Assembly (NCBI GenBank): GCA_027484055.1
Contig: JAIXQH010000044.1
Location: 124,001 to 188,000 of the forward strand
DNA length: 64,000 bases
Direction of reading: 5' to 3'
Source: Verrucomicrobiaceae bacterium
GTDB taxonomy: Bacteria > Verrucomicrobiota > Verrucomicrobiia > Verrucomicrobiales > Akkermansiaceae
Numbering within the stretch: the stretch's first letter is position 1; each line of letters opens with the position of its first letter. The notes beneath the pieces were generated by a model. It was not told where the DNA came from. It made no database searches and saw only the letters and a program-made list of their open reading frames with translations. The position numbers and the translations under genes are program-made. Shown piece after piece: positions 29,636-38,103 of this stretch.

Positions 29636-29767
29636 ATGAATCTTCATTGCCAAACTCTTCTCGCGCTGGCCATTGTGTCGATCACCCTTGGGATTTTCAC
29701 CGTCCGCCTGTTCATGCCCAAAAAGAAATCCGGCTGCGGAAAGGGCTGTGACTGCGGAAAATCTTAG
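29636..29767 (+). CDS. FeoB-associated Cys-rich membrane protein
   Basis: One TM followed by KKKSGCGKGCDCGKS; directly after feoB. Confidence 0.8.
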   Translation: MNLHCQTLLALAIVSITLGIFTVRLFMPKKKSGCGKGCDCGKS

Positions 29768-29815
29768 CCCCTCGCGAGGCTTGAATCGCTCATTCCCCCG
29801 AATTACGACTACCGA

Positions 29816-30763
29816 GTGCTCACCCTGAAACACTTGGACAACTTACCCACGCTGGATGCGCCGCTTCACTTGGCGCTCGGCGTGTTCGACGGGGTCCATG
29901 TAGGCCACCAAGAAGTCATTTCCCGCGCAGTGAATGCCGCAAACCGCGAGGGAGGTCTCGCGGGCGTGCTGACCTTCGACCCTCATCCCATCCGGGTAAT
30001 CGCTCCGAATAAAGCCCCCACCGCTCTCTTGGCGACTCTGGAAGACAAAGCCAAAGTGGTCTGTGAGCTAGGGGTGACCCTCTTTATCCCGATCCATTTC
30101 GACGCAGAATTCGCCAAGATGGAGGCCGTCGATTTCATCGCCAAGCTCACAGCAGCGAACGTGCGCACCATTTGTGTGGGTGAAGATTGGCGCTTCGGCC
30201 ACGACCGCAGTGGTGATGTGAAATTCCTGGAGCATCAAGCGTCCCTTGGCGGCTTCACCTTAGAAGCGGTGCCGCCCGTGATGCACGACGGCGAGCGCAT
30301 CAGCAGCACTCGCATCCGCCAAGCGATCCGAGATGGGAATTTAACCGCTGCCGAACAAATGCTCGGCCGCCCCTACACCTTGACCGGAACCGTCGTGGAA
30401 GGACAAAAACTCGGCCGAACTCTCGGATTTCCCACTGCAAATCTTGCAACCGCAGAGGCACAACTGCCACCCGATGGCGTCTGGGCCGTCCGGGCCACAC
30501 TCGCCGATGGCACAACTGCCTGCGGCGTGGCCAATCTTGGAATGCGCCCTACGGTCGGTGGGATTCATCGCGTTTTAGAAGTCCACCTGCTGGATTTCGA
30601 TGAGAATCTTTACGGACAAGTGCTGCAAATCCGCTTCGAAAAATCATTACGATCCGAAAAAAAATTCCCCTCCGTCGAGCTACTACGCCTCCAAATCCAA
30701 AGCGACGTCGAATCAGCGGCTGATTTCTTTGAGAAAATGCGCAATCATGATTCGCAGACTTGA
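29816..30763 (+). CDS. ribF: bifunctional riboflavin kinase/FAD synthetase
   Basis: ALGVFDGVHVGHQ, TFDPHP, GRPYTLTGTVVEGQKLGRTLGFPTANL; GTG start. Confidence 0.95.
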   Translation: MLTLKHLDNLPTLDAPLHLALGVFDGVHVGHQEVISRAVNAANREGGLAGVLTFDPHPIRVIAPNKAPTALLATLEDKAKVVCELGVTLFIPIHFDAEFAKMEAVDFIAKLTAANVRTICVGEDWRFGHDRSGDVKFLEHQASLGGFTLEAVPPVMHDGERISSTRIRQAIRDGNLTAAEQMLGRPYTLTGTVVEGQKLGRTLGFPTANLATAEAQLPPDGVWAVRATLADGTTACGVANLGMRPTVGGIHRVLEVHLLDFDENLYGQVLQIRFEKSLRSEKKFPSVELLRLQIQSDVESAADFFEKMRNHDSQT

Positions 30764-30997
30764 CGAATGAGGCAGTTCTTGCGAACACTCTTCTCATGAA
30801 CAGCATCCACCCGCTCCTGATCAAGGCTCGCAAGCTCATACTAGAGAAAATGACCCCATACTTTTCACCCCCCACTCCCCGCCGGAAGCGGCAGGAGGTG
30901 CAGTTGGAATTCCAATGGCGTGCAAAAAGATGATTTTTTCGGATTTTGCGCTTACCCTTGGAGTTTTAGCTCCCTAGGATGCCCAAGAACCCTTCGC

Positions 30998-33454
30998 ATG
31001 GAGACTTTCAAACCCTATACCTCGCCCACTTGCCGTGCCGCTCTATTGGCCACGGCCTGCCTCATCGCACAGTCATTCGGGGTGGAATCCGCCAAATCGG
31101 GATCTCTTGAATCACGACATCTTCAGGCCATCACAACCGCCATTGAAGAAGCCCAGCAACTCCTGAAAAAAGGAGATGAAGCCTATAATTCCTCGCGCTT
31201 TTCCGATGCCGTAACCGCCTACTCTGGTGCAAGAGATTTAATCCCAGACTCGCCGAATAGCGCCGCGCTGCGCACGGCCGCCACCCAACGTTTCGCCCAA
31301 GCCTCTGTCGAACAAGCGCACTCACTTTCAAAAAAAGGTGACATCGCTGCCGCTAAACGCGTCTTGGATAAAGTTCTCGACCCCTCAGTCGCACCAAATG
31401 ATCCCGCCGTATCAAAACTGAGAACCGAACTGGATGATGCCATCCGCACCAACCCCGCGCTTACTCCCGAGCACGTGGAAAACGTCAACTCGGTCAAAAA
31501 ACTCCTCATCACCGCAGAAGGCGCAGAAAATCTCGGTAACTACAAGCTCGCGAAATCAAACTTTGAAGAGGTTCTCCGAATAGACCCCACCAACACTGCC
31601 GCCCGGCGTGCTCTAGAAAAACTCGCCGCCAAAGGGGGATACCTCAGCGCTGCCTACGATCAAACAAGAGCAGAAATGCTCAGCGATGTGGAACAACAAT
31701 GGGAACTCACTGTGCCTCCAGCGGAACTCGAAGTCTCACCAAGCGGGACGGATCCTTCGCTCAACTCTTCCAATTTCATCTCGGTCAGAAATAAGCTCGA
31801 CCGCATCATCATTCCTAAATTTTCCCTCGACCAAGCCACGTTCAGTGAGGCCCTCGACCTCTTGCGGATCAAAGCCAGTGAAAACGACACCCTAGAACTC
31901 GATCCTGCGCGGAAGGGTGTAAATATCACGGCAAATTTAGGCTCTCCTGATTCACCGGCAGCGGCAAGAATCAAAGAGGTCCGCATCGACCTTCAGCTTA
32001 CACAAGTCCCTCTTGCTCAGATCCTCAAGTACATCACAGACATCAGTCAAACGACCTACCAGACGGATGATTTCGCGGTAACTATTTCAGCGGCCGGCGT
32101 ATCCTCCAAGGAACTAGTCACGCGTAACTACCGGGTGCCACCTGACTTCATCAGCAACCTGAGCAACGCTTCTTCGCCAGCGAGTAGCCAAGCACCAGAT
32201 CCCTTTGGATCCGCCCCGGCCGCCGGGCTCATCCCCACCCGTAAAGGTGCCAAAGAAGCTCTCATGAGCCAAGGAGTCACCTTCGCGGATGGGGCATCCG
32301 CAAGCTACTCCCCATCCAGCAACACACTCCGCGTCACAAATACTGAGTCCAACCAGGACATCATCTCACAAATTGTCCAAGCCCTGACGAAGACCGAGCC
32401 CATCGTGGTGAGCGTCAGCGTGACCATGATCCGAGTTGAGAAGTCACACCTCGAAGAACTTGGCTTTGACTGGATCCTAGATAATGCTGGCTTCGGCGGA
32501 GATAGCTGGGTTCCCGGCGAGAAGAGACTCAATCTGACTGGCGGAACTCAAGGAAATGGTGGCGACCTCAGCGATATCGCACTGCCTCAGGGAAGCATCA
32601 CTCGCAATCCCATCACTGCAGGCAACCGAAGCGGAGATGGTGCCATTCTCGGAAATAACATCGACCCGCTACTCACCGACGACACCAGAAGCCAAGCGAC
32701 AGCTCGTGCTCCGGGCGTCTTTGGCATTCGGGGAGCACTAGATGATACCAGTGTGCAAATGCTGATGAGGGGCCTCGATCAAAAAAAGGGAACCGATGTC
32801 ATGGCTAAACCCACCGTGAGCACCCGCAGCGGCCAAGCATCGTCGATTCATTTCGTCCGTGAATTCATCTACCCAACCGAGTATGAGCCACCGGAACTCC
32901 CACAGAACACAGCAGGGATTGCCACAATTACGATTGATCCACAAACAGGGCAAGTTCTCAACGCATCACAGCCGAACTCGAATGCCGTTACCCCTTCGAC
33001 ACCAACCGCATTTACCAAGCGCGATGTCGGAGTGACACTCGAAGTGCTTCCAGTCGTGGATGCCGACAAGCGCTTCGTGACTCTGACCTTGTCACCGACC
33101 TTTACGGACTTCGACGGCTTCGTAAATTATGGTAGCCCAATCAATTCCATCGAATCCGGCCCACTCGGACAAACGGCGGTCGAGTTGACCAAAAATGCGA
33201 TCTTGATGCCCGTTTTTAACACCAAGTCGTTCACTTCCAGTATCGATGTTGTTGACGGAGCCACCGTGGTGGCCGGTAGCTTGATTCAGGAGTCCGTCCA
33301 ATCGGTGGAAGACAAAACTCCCATACTCGGCGGCATTCCGATCATCGGTCGATTGTTTCAGTCAAAGGTAAAATTGCCCACATCAACGGCTGTAATTTTT
33401 CTTGTGAATACCCAGATCATGGACCCCACTGGGCAACCCTATCGTAACCGTTGA
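30998..33454 (+). CDS. secretin (GspD/PilQ type) with N-terminal TPR-like region; possibly Amuc_1098-like
   Basis: Signal peptide, TPR-like repeats, secretin C-terminus (VTLEVLPVVDADKRFVTLTLSPTFTDF ... TPILGGIPIIGRLFQSK). Confidence 0.88.
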   Translation: METFKPYTSPTCRAALLATACLIAQSFGVESAKSGSLESRHLQAITTAIEEAQQLLKKGDEAYNSSRFSDAVTAYSGARDLIPDSPNSAALRTAATQRFAQASVEQAHSLSKKGDIAAAKRVLDKVLDPSVAPNDPAVSKLRTELDDAIRTNPALTPEHVENVNSVKKLLITAEGAENLGNYKLAKSNFEEVLRIDPTNTAARRALEKLAAKGGYLSAAYDQTRAEMLSDVEQQWELTVPPAELEVSPSGTDPSLNSSNFISVRNKLDRIIIPKFSLDQATFSEALDLLRIKASENDTLELDPARKGVNITANLGSPDSPAAARIKEVRIDLQLTQVPLAQILKYITDISQTTYQTDDFAVTISAAGVSSKELVTRNYRVPPDFISNLSNASSPASSQAPDPFGSAPAAGLIPTRKGAKEALMSQGVTFADGASASYSPSSNTLRVTNTESNQDIISQIVQALTKTEPIVVSVSVTMIRVEKSHLEELGFDWILDNAGFGGDSWVPGEKRLNLTGGTQGNGGDLSDIALPQGSITRNPITAGNRSGDGAILGNNIDPLLTDDTRSQATARAPGVFGIRGALDDTSVQMLMRGLDQKKGTDVMAKPTVSTRSGQASSIHFVREFIYPTEYEPPELPQNTAGIATITIDPQTGQVLNASQPNSNAVTPSTPTAFTKRDVGVTLEVLPVVDADKRFVTLTLSPTFTDFDGFVNYGSPINSIESGPLGQTAVELTKNAILMPVFNTKSFTSSIDVVDGATVVAGSLIQESVQSVEDKTPILGGIPIIGRLFQSKVKLPTSTAVIFLVNTQIMDPTGQPYRNR

Positions 33455-33487
33455 TCCAATTTTCACTGCAATCCCCCCGCCCATAAG

Positions 33488-35017
33488 ATGTCCGCCGCCC
33501 CAAGCGAGCCTGAGAAATTCTCAATCGAAGAAATGTTGGAACGCTTGGATGGCGACAACTCGTCGGAACCACTTGATGGAGAACTAGTCACCCGATCTGA
33601 CGGAACCCAAGCCATACGGGTCAAAAAGCGTAAGCGCCGCACTGAGCAACCTCAAAAAGAAGCGGTCCGCAAAAAACAGCACCTCAGAAACTTCCAAATC
33701 GTGGCGATCATCATCACGATATTCGCCTTATCCATCTTGGTTGGCGGTGCCGTCATTTATTCGAACAGTAAGCCCTTCCGCGATGGCTTGATTGCAAAAA
33801 TCACAAAAACCACGGGAGCCTCAGTCGAGCTACGGCAGTTCCGGATCAATCCTGAAACCGCAAATGCAGCCACGGTTTCTCTCAGTTGGCCGCCTGGGAA
33901 CCTCATCAAAAGCCTGCTCCTCAACAAACTGCAGGCAGATGTTTCTCCAACTAGCTTTTTCGGCAGATCATTTACCGGCGAAGAAATCACCGCTGCTGAA
34001 GGCAAGATGGAGATCCAGTTACCAACGGCTAACAGTCCCCTTATCAAGTCAAGCGACGCCATCTCGCAAAAAGCAATTTCCTTTGATCGTTACCGCATTC
34101 CTAATTTTTCTGTGACCGTTGGTGATCCAGCGGATCCGATCATTCAACTCACGAAATCCGAAGCATCACTGGACCCTGTCAGCATCGGCAAACGCCCTCA
34201 ATTCAGCTTCTACAAAGGCCAACTGACCATGGCTGGCTGGCCCAATCTCCGACTTGACCGCGCACTTTTTGAACTACAGGGAAAAGAAGTCGAAATCATC
34301 GGGCTGAAAATGCTCAGCGAAACAGACAATCGAGGTGAATTCCATCTCGCGGGCACCGTAAGCCCCTTTAAATCAAGCAGCTTATCCACGCTTTCCGTCA
34401 CCCTGAATGCGTTCGATCTTTCCGCCATCCTTGGACCATCGCTTGGTCGGCTCATCTCGGGAAGGGTTGATACCCAGCCCTCGAGCAAATCAAATTTCTT
34501 CTCCTTTGTCCCAGACCAGTCCGCTTCTCCGATCCTCGACATCACCTTCCAAGCCGACCCATCCTCCACCATCGAGCTCGAAAAAATTCCATTCCTGTTT
34601 GCCTTATCTCGTATTTTTGAAGACCCGTGGTTCGAAAGTCCGACTTTTGAAGCGGATGCCAACGGCATCATTCATCGCGAAAACGGCACAACTACCCTCA
34701 AAAATCTCAATTTGGAAAGCAAAGCTCGAATGGCGATTCGGGGAACCATTTCCGCCAACTCTGACCAATCCATCTCTGGAACTCTCCAATTGGGTCTCGC
34801 TGAAGGGATCATCCACTCGTCAAGTTCAACTCGCCTCACCAAACTTTTTGGCCCCGTCAAAGATGGGTTCCGTTGGCTCAATCTTTCCCTAAGTGGCTCC
34901 GTTGGCGCATTGAACGACAATTTCGATGATTTATTTACTGCTCTCCAAAATGACGTTGCCGAGGATCCCGGCAAGAAAAACACCACCCCTTCCAGCTTTC
35001 GGGAATTGACAAAGTGA
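33488..35017 (+). CDS. single-TM AsmA/GspN-like hypothetical protein downstream of the secretin
   Basis: Lys/Arg-rich cytoplasmic N-terminus, one TM, long beta-rich periplasmic part. Confidence 0.6.
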   Translation: MSAAPSEPEKFSIEEMLERLDGDNSSEPLDGELVTRSDGTQAIRVKKRKRRTEQPQKEAVRKKQHLRNFQIVAIIITIFALSILVGGAVIYSNSKPFRDGLIAKITKTTGASVELRQFRINPETANAATVSLSWPPGNLIKSLLLNKLQADVSPTSFFGRSFTGEEITAAEGKMEIQLPTANSPLIKSSDAISQKAISFDRYRIPNFSVTVGDPADPIIQLTKSEASLDPVSIGKRPQFSFYKGQLTMAGWPNLRLDRALFELQGKEVEIIGLKMLSETDNRGEFHLAGTVSPFKSSSLSTLSVTLNAFDLSAILGPSLGRLISGRVDTQPSSKSNFFSFVPDQSASPILDITFQADPSSTIELEKIPFLFALSRIFEDPWFESPTFEADANGIIHRENGTTTLKNLNLESKARMAIRGTISANSDQSISGTLQLGLAEGIIHSSSSTRLTKLFGPVKDGFRWLNLSLSGSVGALNDNFDDLFTALQNDVAEDPGKKNTTPSSFRELTK

Positions 35018-35196
35018 TGTTCTAAGCCCCTTCCACTCAGATACTTGAGCGCAGCCGGTTGAGAATGATTTTTCCCGGGAGCCTGCGAAAAAATCTGAAG
35101 ATGGTCGTGGCGTTTCATCCAAATTTAGTGCATGGTGTCAGGTGCAATAGCGGTTAGAACCACTCTTGCCAAAATTAGTCCTAATCACAACGAACC

Positions 35197-35784
35197 ATGC
35201 AAACTGCCAACGTAAATCTACCGATCACCGTTACTGTTCGTCACGAACACGTCACCGACGCTCTACGCGATCATGCCCATAAAAAAATTGAGGGCCTGCA
35301 TTTAGACTATCCGCGAATCATTGAGGCCAAGGTCATTCTCGACGTTCAGAAAAATCGGCACATCGCCGAAATTATTCTCTTCTGCGCCAACCACATCACC
35401 ATCGAAGCCCACACTGAGGGTAAAGACATGTATGCCGCGCTTGACGAAACCATCGAAAAAATCGCCCGCCGGATGCGGAAGCACAAAACCCGTCTGCTCA
35501 AAAAGCACAGACCGCACCGCAACGAATCTATCCGGCATCTTGAAGAACGCTTTTTTAAAGAAGAGGTGCTCGACCATCCAGAAGACTCCGAACTGGATCC
35601 AGAACCCTTCATCATCCATCCGGAAAACTACACCATCCGGACCATGTTTAAGGAAGATGCCATCATGCAGCTTGAACTTAGCGAACGCCCATTCGTCCTC
35701 TATAAAAGCGCTCGCCGCGGCTGTCTAACCATTGTCTATCGTCGCAAAGACGGAGATTTTGCCGCTATGGACATCAAGGATTGA
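35197..35784 (+). CDS. hpf: ribosome hibernation promoting factor, long form
   Basis: S30AE-like N-terminus; C-terminal domain MQLELSERPFVLYKSARRGCLTIVYRRKDGDFAAMDI. Confidence 0.92.
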   Translation: MQTANVNLPITVTVRHEHVTDALRDHAHKKIEGLHLDYPRIIEAKVILDVQKNRHIAEIILFCANHITIEAHTEGKDMYAALDETIEKIARRMRKHKTRLLKKHRPHRNESIRHLEERFFKEEVLDHPEDSELDPEPFIIHPENYTIRTMFKEDAIMQLELSERPFVLYKSARRGCLTIVYRRKDGDFAAMDIKD

Positions 35785-35805
35785 TCCCAAGACATGTCAC
35801 ACTCG

Positions 35806-35841
35806 ATTCGTTCAGAGTTCGCTCTGAACGAATTTTTTTTT
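35806..35841 (+). terminator. intrinsic terminator after hpf
   Basis: 12-bp perfect stem attcgttcagag-ttcg-ctctgaacgaat followed by a T run. Confidence 0.93.
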
Positions 35842-36043
35842 CTCCGGACTTCCCATGGAAGCCTTACCGAAACAAGAGCTTTATCACGTTTTTTCCCGCA
35901 TTTACGTGATAGCATTCTAGCTTTGCCTTTGATACTTTTTCCACTTGAACGTATGCACTTTGCATTTACTTTGAATTCGTAAAACCCGCTTCTCCCCTCT
36001 TAACCCAAGGGAAACCCATTATCACCTACCGCCCAGCACTGCC

Positions 36044-36736
36044 ATGAGAGCATTTTCCATCCTCGGCCCACTTCGTCGGCGTTCCTCCACGACCCAGCCA
36101 CTTCGCCGTGGCTTCACGCTCATCGAGATGCTCGTCGTCATTGCAATCATCTCCATCCTCCTCACCGCCGCTGGCCCCGTCTTTGACAAGCTGACCTCCG
36201 GCCAGAGCCCCGCCGCCGTCGCCTCCGCTGTCGCTGGCCAACTCGACCGCGCTCGCACCCACGCCATTGCCAAGAACACCTACGTCTGGGTCCGCCTCGG
36301 CGCCATCGAAGAAGAGCCAAAGGACTTCTTCATCGGCGTTTACCAATCTCTCGACGGCACGGAAAAACCCGACGTCGCCAACTTCAGAGGCGTTTGGACC
36401 TCCCCTCGCTTCGAGAACTTCAAACTTAGCAACCAGCTCGACCCCTCATTTACCAGCACACTCCCAGAGCCAACCATCTCCCCTAACGCCAAACCCGACC
36501 AAGCCGTCTGGATTCGCTTCTCGCCTAGCGGTGAAGCACAAACCATCGACGCCATCCCCACCGAAAGCCGCATCAAAATGCGCCTCCCCTCCGGTCCCGT
36601 CGCCGACCTCACCTCTTGGATCGAACTCGGCCTCCAACCCACCCGCGGTGGCCAAGTCCCCGAATCCGCTAAAAAAGACGTCGCCGCCGTCCGGATCGCC
36701 GGACTCACCGGGCAGACCCTCCAATTCACCCGCTAA
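36044..36736 (+). CDS. prepilin-type protein; Verru_Chthon cassette protein D-like (GspH-like)
   Basis: RRGFTLIEMLVVIAIISILL type IV prepilin/pseudopilin signal; first in operon. Confidence 0.82.
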   Translation: MRAFSILGPLRRRSSTTQPLRRGFTLIEMLVVIAIISILLTAAGPVFDKLTSGQSPAAVASAVAGQLDRARTHAIAKNTYVWVRLGAIEEEPKDFFIGVYQSLDGTEKPDVANFRGVWTSPRFENFKLSNQLDPSFTSTLPEPTISPNAKPDQAVWIRFSPSGEAQTIDAIPTESRIKMRLPSGPVADLTSWIELGLQPTRGGQVPESAKKDVAAVRIAGLTGQTLQFTR

Positions 36737-36763
36737 AACGAATCCCCTTCCGGCCCTAACGCC

Positions 36764-37240
36764 ATGAAACCCATCCACCACCCCGCGCACAAGCGGCCAA
36801 GCTCCGGCTTCACCCTCACCGAAGTCATCATCGCCCTCGGCTTGTTTATTTTCGCCATCACCGCGCTCATGGGAGTCATCCCCTACGGCATGAACCAAGT
36901 CCAGACAGCCTCTAACGAAAGCCGCTCCCTCGCCGTCCTCGAAGCCATGCGGGACGACATCAAGCTCGGCCTCAAGCTTCAATCCAACCAAACACTCATC
37001 TACGAAATCGGCCTGCCTAACGGCTCCAACAACGTCACCATCGACCAAAGAATCTCCGAAACCGGTGCCCGCGCCACCGCCAGCCAAGCTGCCCTTTTCC
37101 GCGTCCAAGGCAGCCTCACCAGACCCGCCGCCGCCTCCGCAGACCCCATCCACCTCAACCTCCGCGCCACCTGGCCCGCCAACGCTCCCATCGGGAAAGA
37201 AACCGGTTCTGTCGATCTCGTCGCCGCCTTCAAACCATGA
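36764..37240 (+). CDS. prepilin-type protein; Verru_Chthon cassette protein B-like (GspI-like)
   Basis: SSGFTLTEVIIALGLFIFAITALMG prepilin signal. Confidence 0.82.
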   Translation: MKPIHHPAHKRPSSGFTLTEVIIALGLFIFAITALMGVIPYGMNQVQTASNESRSLAVLEAMRDDIKLGLKLQSNQTLIYEIGLPNGSNNVTIDQRISETGARATASQAALFRVQGSLTRPAAASADPIHLNLRATWPANAPIGKETGSVDLVAAFKP

Positions 37241-38103
37241 AAACCTCTCGCCAAAGCCACCAGCAGCCCCACGGCTTCACTCTCATCGAGCTCATCGTCA
37301 CCATGAGCATCCTCAGTGTCATCCTGCTGATGGCGCTTCAAGTCACCGAGTCCACTCGGCGCTCCATTCGTGTTTCCGAAGCCAAATCGATCAACGACGC
37401 CATCGCCCGCCGCGCATTCGACCAAATCTCCCGCGATTTTGCCCAAATGGTCGTCCGCGACGACGCCCGTATCGAATTCAAATCCAATTCCGGTAACGAC
37501 ACCTTCCAATTCTACACCAACACCCGCGGCCTTACCACCGGCGGCAACGTCGCCGAGCGCGGTGTCACCCTCGTCAGCTATACCACTCCTTACGACAACG
37601 AGCGCGGCTACGAACTCACCCGTGGCACTCTCGGACACGACTTCAACCAAGTCGCCGGCTCCGCCCTCAACCTCAACTTTGACCCCAACAACCCGAACAA
37701 CAACAACACCTTCCCAACCATCTCCGCCAGCAACCTCCAATCCCTCTCCAACAACATTTTCCGCTTCGAGGTCCAATACCTCTACGAAGATCCCGCCGCC
37801 GCCAGCAACCCACAAATCACCCGCGAAATCCGCGAGCCCAACTCCACCACCAACTTCGCTCAGAAAACCCTCCGTGGCGTTACCATCACCCTAGCCACCC
37901 TTGATGACCGCAGTCGCCGCGCCGTCCAGATCAGTCGCCTAGAAACCCTCGCCAACCTCTTCCCAGACGCCACCGCCAACGCCGACACCCTCGCCACTTG
38001 GACCACCGAGCGCGACCGCCTTGCCCTCGTCGGTGCCGACAGCCTGCCGAAAGACGCCCTCCAATCCATCCGTTGCTACCAACGCACCTTCCTCATCCCA
38101 TGA
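37237..38103 (+). CDS. prepilin-type protein; Verru_Chthon cassette protein C-like (GspJ-like)
   Basis: HGFTLIELIVTMSILSVILLMAL prepilin signal; ATGA overlap with upstream gene. Confidence 0.82.
   Translation: MKTSRQSHQQPHGFTLIELIVTMSILSVILLMALQVTESTRRSIRVSEAKSINDAIARRAFDQISRDFAQMVVRDDARIEFKSNSGNDTFQFYTNTRGLTTGGNVAERGVTLVSYTTPYDNERGYELTRGTLGHDFNQVAGSALNLNFDPNNPNNNNTFPTISASNLQSLSNNIFRFEVQYLYEDPAAASNPQITREIREPNSTTNFAQKTLRGVTITLATLDDRSRRAVQISRLETLANLFPDATANADTLATWTTERDRLALVGADSLPKDALQSIRCYQRTFLIP

Noticed and set aside
36446-37815. 235- and 271-aa - strand ORFs opposite the pseudopilin genes
   Set aside because: Antisense shadows; the + strand has prepilin signals and translational coupling
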